Assembly (NCBI GenBank): GCA_021793635.1
Contig: JAJYSI010000268.1
Span: 1-5,363 of the forward strand
Reading direction: 5' to 3'
Source: Bacteroidota bacterium
GTDB lineage: Bacteria; Bacteroidota; Ignavibacteria; Ignavibacteriales; Ignavibacteriaceae
DNA length: 5,363 nt
Shown: piece by piece, positions 1-5,363 of the stretch
Numbering within the stretch: the stretch's first letter is position 1
Layout of the letters: each line of letters starts with the position of its first letter
The notes under the pieces: generated by a model
The model's input: the letters and a program-made list of their open reading frames with translations, nothing else
What the model was told of the DNA's origin: nothing
The model's database searches: none
Program-made: the position numbers and the translations under genes

Positions 1-372
1 CCCTAGATTATCTAGAAGGTTTTTTATTCTGTATTCGGACTAACATTAGGATTTTATGATGGTTTTTTTGGACCTCCAGTAGGCTCATTCTGGGCAATAG
101 CTTTTGTAACTATGCTCGGCTTTAACTTTACAAAAGCAACGGGCTTTGCAAAGGTTATGAATTTTACGAGTAATATGGTTTCGTTTTTCTTGTTTCTGAT
201 CGGTGGTCAAATAATCTTTGCTGCCGGTATATCAATGGCAATCGGACAAGTATTAGGAGCTAAGATTGGTTCAGGATTAGTAATTAGAAAAGGAGCGAAA
301 TTTATCCGTCCTATTTTTATTACTGTTGTTATATTAACAACTTTGAAATTGCTTGCCGATAGATTTCTTTGA
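1..372 (+). CDS. TauE/SafE (TSUP) family membrane transporter, C-terminal part, with apparent frameshift
   Basis: This is the C-terminal part of a TSUP/YfcA-like inner-membrane protein; the family exports or imports sulfur-containing or other organic anions, and the substrate here cannot be told. The frame open from position 16 to the TGA at 370-372 encodes 118 residues. It contains the family signature GFYDGFFGPPVGSFW (nt 49-93), followed by GFNFTKATGFAK and a hydrophobic stretch FFLFLIGGQIIFA. It aligns from memory with E. coli YfcA along its whole length (GFYDGFFGPAAGSFY, LGARMGSRLVLSKG, IRPM). The ATG at 112 lies inside conserved sequence and is not a real start. Upstream of position 16 this frame has stops at 4-6 and 13-15, but the frame starting at position 2 reads PRLSR and fits the expected protein. 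One missing base in the A or T run at 16-25 would join them. The gene is therefore 5'-partial and either frameshifted or affected by a sequence error. It converges on the exported Asp-box gene. Confidence 0.85.
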
Positions 373-394
373 ACACTTTATGAAAGGATAAATA

Positions 395-434
395 GATCTT
401 GATGTAATTACGTTTAAGTAATTACATCAAGATC
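395..434. terminator. Bidirectional terminator hairpin between convergent genes
   Basis: A perfect 17-bp inverted repeat has arms at 395-411 (starting GATCTTGATG) and 418-434, around a 6-nt loop GTTTAA. It begins 22 nt after the transporter stop and 9 nt after the minus-strand stop at 444, which is where a shared terminator of two convergent genes should be. The stem is AT-rich. The T-tracts are imperfect: on + the sequence after the stem has GTTTTACTTTTT some 6 nt away, and on - it runs TATTTATCC. Termination is inferred from position and structure; the repeat itself is directly visible. Confidence 0.75.
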
Positions 435-443
435 ATAGATGTT

Positions 444-3400
444 TTACTTTTTCCAATCCGGTATTCTTCCGGGAGTCCAGGGTGAGCCGGCAGCTTCCAT
501 TTCATTTTCTAAATTCTTAAGATCTACGTTGACCAAAGATTTTAATTTTGAAAGAAGAGGAAAGAACATTTCGCCCGCATTCTTGTATGAATTTATATCG
601 GTTTGCGTAGGCGCCGATGTTGACTGCCATTCATCTCCGATAATTCCCTGCACACGGTCAACGATAGACGGTGGTACATTTATATTTCTATTTATTAAAC
701 TCTTATCTCCTGTAAGCTGACGGATAATTTCTGCCGTTTGTACTTCAATAGAATCTGCTTGTTTCATCATACTATAAGCAGTGCTTGGAGTATTCTGTAA
801 AGCGGTATTTATCAATTTAATTTTCAATGAAAGATTATTAGCGACATTCACAGCACCCATTACGACTCTATTCAATTCAGAAACTTTCTTCTGAAAAGCT
901 GCAAGAGCATTTTTATCGTCTGCAGCCAAATTAGAAGCGCCCAGGACTTCAGTCGTAAAATACTGTGGACCGTTCAACTCGGTAATTACTCCGTCAACGC
1001 ATTTAGAAAGAGAAACGCTATAAGTCCCGGGAGGAACGAGCATACCGCTGCTTGTATTTGAAAACTCTTTACCCGGAGCTTTTACAGGATCAGTTGAAGG
1101 ATAGCGCAAATCCCAGGTAATTCTTTGGATGCCTGCATCTGCTTTAGCTGTTAATTTTCTGACAACATTTCCTGCATCATCATAAATTGTAAATAAGAGA
1201 TAAGGAGTAGGCTCACTATCCTCGGCGCGGAGTTCTGTGTGAGACGGGAAAGGAACCGGCTTATCTTCTTTAATTAATTTTGCTTCAGCTTCGCGGCGCA
1301 ATTCTTTTTTTGTTTTGATTGATTCTTTTAGGTAATAAGTAAAAGATGCGCCAAAAGGCGGATTGTCTGCTGTAAAGTAGGCAGCGCCTTGCGAAGCCTT
1401 GCCTTTATCCCCTAACGGTTGCGAAGGGATATATAACAAAGGATTCTTCACAGGAAAAAGCATACTTGATTTCTGCAATGAATCGGCTGTAAGATCACGA
1501 AGTGGTGAATAATTATCGAGAATATAGAATCCGCGTCCGAAGGTAGCAACTGCAAGATCATTTTCTCTTTTTTGAATTGCAAGATCCATTACTGCAATAG
1601 TCGGAAGTCCGCCTTTTAACTGAACCCATTTTTTGCCTCCGTCTATTGTAAAGAATAAACCGAATTCAGTCCCCGCGAAAAGTAATTTTGGATTTTTATA
1701 ATCTTGAATAATGGTATGAACATATCCGTTCTTAGGAAGATTGCCTGCGATTGATTCCCATGTTTTACCTCCGTCATTGCTTTTCAATAAATAGGGAGTA
1801 AAATCATTTCTTTTATGATTATCAAAAGCGGCATAAACGGTGTTCGGCTCAAAGTTTGACGCTCGCAAGCAGCTCACGTAACTAGTATCGGGCACGCCGG
1901 AAAATTTTACATACTTATCCCATGTTTTGCCATCGTCATTTGTAACGCTAATTTGACCGTCATCCGTGCCGGTATAAATCAATCCCTCTTTCAACGGTGA
2001 TTCTGTTAATGATACAATACTTCCGTAGAAAGACGTAGATGCATTTTTCTCTACGGCGTCAACACTCCAGACTTTACCCATAACTTTAAGTTTGTCACGG
2101 TCAATTTGGCGGGTTAGGTCACCGCTAATTTCCTTCCAGCTATCTCCGCGGTCGGTGCTTTCGAATAATTTATTAGCACCGAAATAAAGTTTCTTGTGAT
2201 TGAATTGACTAATAATAACAGGAGAATCCCAATTCCATCTAAACGGAGCCTCTCCTATTCCGGGTTGTGGCTGAATCCCGACTTGTTCGCCGTTTCTTTT
2301 ATCATAGCGGACTAGAACTCCATACTGAGATTCTGCGTAAATTGTATTTGGATCTTCGGGATCAATCTTAGAAACAAATCCATCACCGCCCGTTGTAACA
2401 AACCAATCGGAATTAACGATTCCGGAAGCGCTTATAGTTTGAGAAGGTCCGCCGAGACTATTATTATCTTGAGTTCCGCCGTAGACATAATAAAACGGCT
2501 TTGTGTTATCAACATCTACATTATAAAATTGAGTAACGGGAAGATTACTTTTGAAAAGCCAGTTAGCGCCGCGGTCGAAACTTTCGTAAACACCGCCGTC
2601 GCATCCTACAAGATAATAATTAGTGTTATTCGGATTTATCCAAATTGCATGATTGTCAACGTGCTTATTTTTTTCACCAAGCATCTTAAATGTTTTTCCG
2701 CCGTCGTCTGTCACATGTAAAAATGTATCCATAACATAAACGCGGTCAACGTCTTTCGGATCGCAGTAAATTTCATTGTAGTATTGCGGACTTGTAGTCA
2801 TATAACCGGATCTTTTTTCCCACGAAGCTCCTCGATCAGTAGAGCGAAATATACCGCCATTGTCGCCTTCCGCCTCAATGATTGTATAAAGGACATCAGG
2901 GTTGACCGGAGAAATTGCTAGTCCGATTCTGCCCAAATCAACTTTCGGAATTCCATTTGTTAATTTGCTCCAGGTTTCTCCTGCATCGGTAGATTTATAA
3001 ATAGCTGATTCAGGACCGCCGTCAATCAAGGTAAAAACATGACGTCTGCGTTGATAAGCAGAAGCATACAAGACATTAGGATCGCGAGGATCCATCACTA
3101 AATCACTAACGCCGGTATTAGGGCTAATAGTTAAAACAGCCTTCCATGATTTTCCGGCGTCGGTAGTTTTGTATAATCCCCTATCTCCGCCCGGAGCCCA
3201 AAGCGGACCTTGTGCAGCTGCATATATTATATTAGAATTTTTAGGGTCAACAATGATTTTCCCGATATGCTGAGAAGTTTTCAGTCCCATATTCTTCCAG
3301 GACTTTCCTCCGTCGTCAGAGCGATAAATTCCGTCACCGTATGATACACTTCGCTGACTGTTATTTTCTCCCGTGCCCACCCATATAACATGATGATTAT

Positions 3401-3719
3401 TAGGGTCCATTGTAATACAACCGATTGAAAAAGAACCTTCGTGATCGAAGATTGGTTCCCAGGTTGTTCCGTCGTTATAGGTCTTCCAAACCCCGCCCGA
3501 AGCTGAAGCCACATAATATTCCGCAGGATCATTCGGATTAACTGCGAAGTCGCTTATTCTTCCCGAAGTGACAGCCGGACCTATGCATCTTAATTTTAGT
3601 CCGCTAAAAGTAGAAGAACTAAGTGAGTCCTTTTCCTTGCCGGATTTATCTTCCTTAGCATTAAGAATAAATGGGATTAACAATACAAGAATGAATGAAA
3701 ACAATTTAACTGACTTCAT
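444..3719 (-). CDS. Exported Asp-box (BNR/sortilin-Vps10-like) beta-propeller protein
   Basis: This 1091-residue protein belongs to the WD40/YVTN/BNR-like, sortilin-Vps10-like proteins often annotated as glycosyl hydrolases; no enzymatic activity can be assigned. Residues 1-21 form a Sec signal peptide (MKSVK, hydrophobic core, likely cleavage after Ala21); no lipobox cysteine is present, so it is probably periplasmic or secreted. Eleven Asp-box motifs of the S/T-x-D-x-G-x-T/S-W type lie near residues 80-87, 133-141, 184-192, 242-250, 292-300, 336-344, 379-387, 520-528, 592-600, 646-654 and 690-698. Residues about 838-925 resemble a FlgD-like Ig fold (YDDAGNVVRKL, then VPPGTYSV). Residues about 930-1075 look helical, and the protein ends PWTPGRIPDWKK, a typical family ending. 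No type IX sorting domain follows. The start is supported by AGGTG four bases upstream (3724-3728). Length is normal and there is no internal break. It is monocistronic in this window. Confidence 0.9.
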   Translation of the reverse strand: MKSVKLFSFILVLLIPFILNAKEDKSGKEKDSLSSSTFSGLKLRCIGPAVTSGRISDFAVNPNDPAEYYVASASGGVWKTYNDGTTWEPIFDHEGSFSIGCITMDPNNHHVIWVGTGENNSQRSVSYGDGIYRSDDGGKSWKNMGLKTSQHIGKIIVDPKNSNIIYAAAQGPLWAPGGDRGLYKTTDAGKSWKAVLTISPNTGVSDLVMDPRDPNVLYASAYQRRRHVFTLIDGGPESAIYKSTDAGETWSKLTNGIPKVDLGRIGLAISPVNPDVLYTIIEAEGDNGGIFRSTDRGASWEKRSGYMTTSPQYYNEIYCDPKDVDRVYVMDTFLHVTDDGGKTFKMLGEKNKHVDNHAIWINPNNTNYYLVGCDGGVYESFDRGANWLFKSNLPVTQFYNVDVDNTKPFYYVYGGTQDNNSLGGPSQTISASGIVNSDWFVTTGGDGFVSKIDPEDPNTIYAESQYGVLVRYDKRNGEQVGIQPQPGIGEAPFRWNWDSPVIISQFNHKKLYFGANKLFESTDRGDSWKEISGDLTRQIDRDKLKVMGKVWSVDAVEKNASTSFYGSIVSLTESPLKEGLIYTGTDDGQISVTNDDGKTWDKYVKFSGVPDTSYVSCLRASNFEPNTVYAAFDNHKRNDFTPYLLKSNDGGKTWESIAGNLPKNGYVHTIIQDYKNPKLLFAGTEFGLFFTIDGGKKWVQLKGGLPTIAVMDLAIQKRENDLAVATFGRGFYILDNYSPLRDLTADSLQKSSMLFPVKNPLLYIPSQPLGDKGKASQGAAYFTADNPPFGASFTYYLKESIKTKKELRREAEAKLIKEDKPVPFPSHTELRAEDSEPTPYLLFTIYDDAGNVVRKLTAKADAGIQRITWDLRYPSTDPVKAPGKEFSNTSSGMLVPPGTYSVSLSKCVDGVITELNGPQYFTTEVLGASNLAADDKNALAAFQKKVSELNRVVMGAVNVANNLSLKIKLINTALQNTPSTAYSMMKQADSIEVQTAEIIRQLTGDKSLINRNINVPPSIVDRVQGIIGDEWQSTSAPTQTDINSYKNAGEMFFPLLSKLKSLVNVDLKNLENEMEAAGSPWTPGRIPDWKK

Positions 3720-3880
3720 TTTACACCTGTTATGAATATTTAGAATTTATGATGATATTTCGGGGAATTTGTTTAGATAACCGGAATTGAGATAAGTAAG
3801 TTTTTTTGATTTGATATCGCATACTGGCATAACTTTTAATTTATTAGAGCTTCTGCAAAATAAATTTTCCTTTCTTCTGC

Positions 3881-3978
3881 CATTTCGACCCTGCCTACCG
3901 GCAGGCAGGCAGGCAAAGGGAGAAATCTCCTTTTTTAAGAGATTTCTCATCCGAATCCTTAGCGGATCCATCGAAATG
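3881..3978. repeat. Cloverleaf-like palindromic intergenic repeat (CLPAGRQ-type)
   Basis: An outer 8-bp stem, CATTTCGA (3881-3888) with TCGAAATG (3971-3978), encloses three hairpins. The first is CTGCC/GGCAG with loop TACC (3891-3904), continued by tandem GGCA units to 3914. The second is a perfect 10-bp stem GAGAAATCTC (3920-3929) with GAGATTTCTC (3939-3948), loop 9 nt. The third is ATCCG (3949-3953) with CGGAT (3963-3967). The first hairpin is nearly palindromic, so both strands translate as CLPAGRQ, a peptide I recall from many spurious ORFs in Bacteroidota-type genomes. This points to a dispersed, non-coding repeat of REP/MITE type. It may act as a structured RNA or terminator, but nothing here proves that. 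Confidence 0.7.
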
Positions 3979-4055
3979 AAAAATAAAATATTTTTCAGAA
4001 ACTCTATTTTAATGACGGTGCGAACTTATTGAAAATAATTTTGTTATTCAACCTG

Positions 4056-4093
4056 CAGGAAGCTTTGCAATCCTGACGGACTTGCCACGTCCG
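4056..4093. repeat. Two tandem short hairpins
   Basis: CAGGA (4056-4060) pairs with TCCTG (4071-4075) around a 10-nt loop, and CGGAC (4077-4081) pairs with GTCCG (4089-4093) around a 7-nt loop. An 8-bp palindrome CCTGCAGG (4052-4059) overlaps the first arm. This GC-richer patch stands out in AT-rich surroundings and could be a second dispersed repeat or a degraded one. No T-tract follows, so a terminator is not favoured. Confidence 0.4.
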
Positions 4094-4320
4094 ACCTAGA
4101 AAAATTTATAATAATTTCAAATTGCAGGTAAAACCATGTATACAATTAGAAATCACAATCCTGTCAGTTAGCAAATATTACTAAAATACTAACCGGAATT
4201 ATTTATTGAAATATATTATGTAAAATAAGGGTGTAAAGATATGAGGAAGGATTAGAAAAATAATTTGATAAGTTAAATGGGGAGTTTTGTCATGAAGCGA
4301 TGTTGGCTGAATTTCCCATA

Positions 4321-4351
4321 TTGACAATACGTACATAATTACGTACGTTTG
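4321..4351 (+). promoter_or_regulatory. Promoter of the yefM-yoeB-like operon, Bacteroidota type
   Basis: TTGACA at 4321-4326 is followed 17 bases later by TACGTTTG at 4344-4351. Read as the Bacteroidota housekeeping promoter, this is TTG-N20-TAnnTTTG, an exact fit to the published -33/-7 pattern. Read as a sigma-70 promoter, TTGACA is perfect and TACGTT keeps the key T, A and final T. The expected transcription start is near 4357, about 14 bases before the antitoxin ATG. The promoter is covered by the palindromic operator. Confidence 0.75.
4329..4348. promoter_or_regulatory. Autoregulatory operator of the toxin-antitoxin operon
   Basis: The 20-bp sequence ACGTACATAATTACGTACGT is palindromic except for one mismatched pair (4335/4342). 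It holds two GTAC cores (4331-4334 and 4343-4346) with a 12-bp centre-to-centre distance, one helical turn, and fills the space between the -33/-35 and -7/-10 elements. YefM-YoeB operators of E. coli have palindromes with TGTACA cores; I recall a similar 12-bp core spacing there. Binding by the YefM-like protein and its toxin complex is inferred from this resemblance and the position. Confidence 0.7.
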
Positions 4352-4357
4352 TAATAA

Positions 4358-4363
4358 AAAGGA
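4358..4363 (+). promoter_or_regulatory. Ribosome binding site of the antitoxin
   Basis: AAAGGA lies 7 bases before the ATG at 4371 and supports that start. The downstream toxin has no comparable site, so its translation is probably coupled to that of the antitoxin. Confidence 0.6.
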
Positions 4364-4370
4364 TATAAAA

Positions 4371-4613
4371 ATGAGAACAGTGACAGTAACGCATGCACGG
4401 AATAATTTATATAAATTGATAGATGAAACTGCCGAAGCAAATGAGCCCATACATATTTCCGGAAAGAGGACAAATGCTGTGCTATTATCGGAGGAAGACT
4501 GGCAGTCTATACAAGAAACGCTATTCTTAATATCTATTCCGGGAATGAGGGAATCAATTATAAAAGGGATGAAAACACCTGTTGAGAAATGTGCAAAAAA
4601 ACTCTCATGGTAA
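4371..4613 (+). CDS. yefM: YefM/Phd-family type II antitoxin
   Basis: This 80-residue cytoplasmic protein neutralises the YoeB-like toxin encoded next to it and is expected to repress the operon. The N-terminal Phd/YefM fold is clear: MRTVTVTHARNNLYKLIDE matches the beta-strand plus helix of E. coli YefM (MRTISYSEARQNLS), PIHIS (26-30) and NAVLLS (35-40) are the next strands, and EEDWQSIQETLFL (41-53) matches the family motif LEEYNSLEETAYL. Residues about 56-80 (GMRESIIKGM to KKLSW) are the toxin-binding tail, usually disordered when free. The length is normal. The start is supported by AAAGGA 7 bases upstream. The stop codon overlaps the toxin start by 7 bases (shared TCATGGTAA), which is typical of this operon order. 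The last residue is Trp, common among homologues. The symbol reflects family membership. Confidence 0.92.
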   Translation: MRTVTVTHARNNLYKLIDETAEANEPIHISGKRTNAVLLSEEDWQSIQETLFLISIPGMRESIIKGMKTPVEKCAKKLSW

Positions 4614-4873
4614 ACTGGAATATAGTCTACACGAAGCAAGCACAAGGTGATGCAAAAAAACTTAAATCAGCAGGTCTTAAAGAAAAGGCATTAGGCATAT
4701 TAGAAATTTTAGAGAAAAACCCATTTCAGAACCCACCCCCGTATGAAAAGCTAGTAGGAGATTTGAAAGGGTCATATTCACGGCGTATAAATATCCAGCA
4801 TAGAATAGTTTATCAAGTCTATGAAAATATAAAAACCGTAAAGGTCATTAGAATTTGGACTCATTATAAATAA
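4607..4873 (+). CDS. yoeB: YoeB/Txe-family mRNA-cleaving toxin
   Basis: This RelE-superfamily ribonuclease cleaves mRNA in the ribosomal A site when not bound by its antitoxin. I chose the ATG at 4607, giving 88 residues beginning MVNWNIVYTKQAQ, because it matches the usual YoeB start and E. coli YoeB has 84; the ATG at 4589 would add MCKKTL and overlap the antitoxin by 25 bases. From the chosen start, the catalytic set is present: Glu47 in PYEKL (E. coli Glu46), Arg60 in YSRRI (Arg59), His65-Arg66 in QHRIVY (His64-Arg65) and His86 in the C-terminal THYK (His83). The motif LKGSYSRRINIQHRIVY corresponds to LSGFWSRRITEEHRLVY. The protein looks intact and active. Translation is probably coupled to the antitoxin through the TCATGGTAA overlap. 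What it protects or responds to cannot be told from this window. Confidence 0.92.
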   Translation: MVNWNIVYTKQAQGDAKKLKSAGLKEKALGILEILEKNPFQNPPPYEKLVGDLKGSYSRRINIQHRIVYQVYENIKTVKVIRIWTHYK

Positions 4874-4902
4874 AGAAATGCTAGTCATTGCATCAGAAAA
4901 GG

Positions 4903-4926
4903 TTATTATAAGTAAAGTTATAATTA
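4903..4926 (+). terminator. Weak AT-only hairpin after the toxin gene
   Basis: TTATTATAA (4903-4911) and TTATAATTA (4918-4926) pair in eight of nine positions around loop GTAAAG, 29 bases after the toxin stop. The stem has no G-C pairs and lacks a following T-tract, so this is only a weak candidate for the operon's 3' end. No better terminator was found before 5040. Confidence 0.2.
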
Positions 4927-5010
4927 TTTACCAAATTCTTTTTCCAACTCCTCAATTTTAATTTTTCCTATCGACATAACCTCCTCAATTGCTTTCGAAG
5001 CAATAACTCA
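4924..5010 (-). pseudogene. 3' remnant of an unidentified gene
   Basis: On the minus strand, 27 codons from 5007 down to a TAA at 4924-4926 read like a protein C-terminus: it begins VIASKAIEEV and ends IEELEKEFGK, amphipathic and charged, with Ile/Glu/Lys-rich codons. The frame is blocked by TGA at 5008-5010 and upstream by AT-rich non-coding sequence. There is no full gene. An internal ATG at 4977-4975 follows GAGGAGG by only 2 bases and would give a 17-residue peptide, which I consider less likely than a remnant. The family is not recognised. A hairpin ATTGCTT-TCG-AAGCAAT (4988-5004) lies inside it. It could be the tail of a gene lost by deletion or insertion of the toxin-antitoxin pair. 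Confidence 0.4.
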
Positions 5011-5073
5011 AATTTTATTTATTCATTTTCTTTTTAATAGCAAATAATAGGTACGTGTCAGCTAAACATAAAA

Positions 5074-5363
5074 CTAACCTTTACTATTCCTGACTACTCC
5101 GGCAATTTTCCGGATATGTTCCGGTGTAGTGCCACAACATCCCCCGATTATGTTTGCCCCAACATCTATCAATGGATAAATCCATTTTGCAATAAAGTCG
5201 GGTGTCTCCGAAAACACAACTTTTTCATTTATCATAGACGGCAATCCAGCATTGGCCTGGATAAGTATTGGAATCTTTTTATCGACTATACGAATTTTTT
5301 TGGCAATGCGAACCATGTTTTCGATGCCATTACCACAATTTGTACCGATGATATCAGCACCAG
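5074..5363 (-). CDS. Homocysteine S-methyltransferase domain protein, C-terminal part
   Basis: The gene enters from beyond the right edge and ends at a TAG (5074-5076); 95 complete codons are visible. It transfers a methyl group to homocysteine to form methionine, in the cytoplasm. All three zinc ligands of the family are present: Cys in GTNCGNG (visible residue 9) and the pair in GGCCGTTPEH (visible residues 75-76). Between them are IQANAGLPSM and SETPDFIAKWIYPLIDVGANIIGG, which match the MetH N-terminal/BHMT barrel. The ATG at 5316 lies within conserved sequence and is not the start. The protein ends about 20 residues after the Cys pair, so no pterin- or cobalamin-binding modules follow: it is a stand-alone Hcy-binding protein, a split MetH module or an MmuM-like enzyme. 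The methyl donor is not determinable here. Its 3' end converges on the toxin-antitoxin operon. Confidence 0.9.
   Translation of the reverse strand, partial: GADIIGTNCGNGIENMVRIAKKIRIVDKKIPILIQANAGLPSMINEKVVFSETPDFIAKWIYPLIDVGANIIGGCCGTTPEHIRKIAGVVRNSKG

Larger units (their letters stand above)
3720..4320. other. Gene-free, repeat-bearing intergenic region
   Basis: About 600 bases lie between the start of the exported-protein gene and the toxin-antitoxin promoter without a credible gene. It contains the leader of the minus-strand gene, a cloverleaf-like palindromic repeat, a pair of small hairpins and an 11-bp direct repeat. Positions 4094-4320 are AT-rich, with only mini-ORFs of about ten codons, such as those starting at 4136 and 4292. 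No tRNA-, riboswitch- or known ncRNA-like structure was recognised in it. Confidence 0.7.

Noticed and set aside
439..720. Plus-strand 93-codon ORF near the 3' end of the exported-protein gene
   Set aside because: It is antisense to the well-supported minus-strand gene and shows no domain. The same applies to the ORFs at 2439-2720 (+) and 3281-3532 (-).
3752..3780. Sigma-70-like promoter for the exported-protein gene on the minus strand (TTATCT, 17-base spacer, TATCAT)
   Set aside because: The -35 element matches only three of six positions, no TAnnTTTG pattern is present in the leader, and such matches are common in AT-rich DNA.
3747..4032. Overlapping ORFs on both strands (minus 3747-3971 and plus 3811-4032) through the spacer
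   Set aside because: Both run through the palindromic repeat and read CLPAGRQ because the DNA is palindromic. They lack family features, and neither product looks like a known protein.
4136..4320. Mini-ORFs upstream of the toxin-antitoxin operon (ATG at 4136, 11 codons; ATG at 4292, 10 codons after a GGGGAG)
   Set aside because: They are too short to judge, end before the promoter, and have no sign of conservation within the window.
4199..4645. Minus-strand 148-codon ORF opposite the antitoxin gene
   Set aside because: It overlaps the clearly recognised antitoxin and its operator, and its product is a low-complexity hydrophobic/aromatic string with no recognisable family.
4988..5004. Hairpin ATTGCTT-TCG-AAGCAAT as terminator of the toxin operon or the methyltransferase
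   Set aside because: It lies more than 110 bases after the toxin stop and about 70 after the methyltransferase stop, has no clean T-run directly after it on either strand, and falls within the protein-like remnant.

Overview
The window is AT-rich bacterial DNA, most likely from the Bacteroidota/Ignavibacteriota (FCB) side of the tree. Three things suggest this. The toxin-antitoxin operon has a promoter fitting the Bacteroidota pattern TTG-N20-TAnnTTTG. The large exported Asp-box protein belongs to a family common in those phyla. The intergenic palindrome translates as CLPAGRQ on both strands, which I recall as a frequent spurious peptide in such genomes. No rRNA, tRNA, CRISPR array, transposase or complete insertion sequence was seen.

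Layout, left to right. (1) Positions 1-372, + strand: the C-terminal part of a TauE/SafE (TSUP, YfcA-like) membrane transporter, cut by the window edge and carrying an apparent one-base frameshift near position 16-25. (2) Positions 395-434: a perfect 17-bp inverted repeat between two convergent genes, probably a bidirectional terminator. (3) Positions 444-3719, - strand: a 1091-residue exported protein with 11 Asp-box motifs, a FlgD-like Ig segment and a helical tail; its biochemical role is unknown. (4) Positions 3720-4370: about 650 bases with no credible gene, holding a cloverleaf-like palindromic repeat (3881-3978), two small tandem hairpins (4056-4093), an 11-bp direct repeat bracketing both, and the toxin-antitoxin control region. 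(5) Positions 4371-4873, + strand: a YefM-YoeB type II toxin-antitoxin operon with a palindromic operator lying over its own promoter. (6) Positions 4874-5073: a spacer containing what looks like the last 27 codons of a vanished minus-strand gene. (7) Positions 5074-5363, - strand: the C-terminal part of a homocysteine S-methyltransferase with all three zinc-ligand cysteines, cut by the right edge.

The genes do not form one pathway. The transporter, exported protein and methyltransferase look like ordinary chromosomal genes. The repeat-rich spacer, toxin-antitoxin pair and gene remnant look like a small accessory patch between them. I see no clear sign of a new multi-gene system. The items most worth following are the superimposed promoter and operator of the toxin-antitoxin operon, the cloverleaf repeat, the possible double seven-bladed propeller in the exported protein, and the transporter frameshift.
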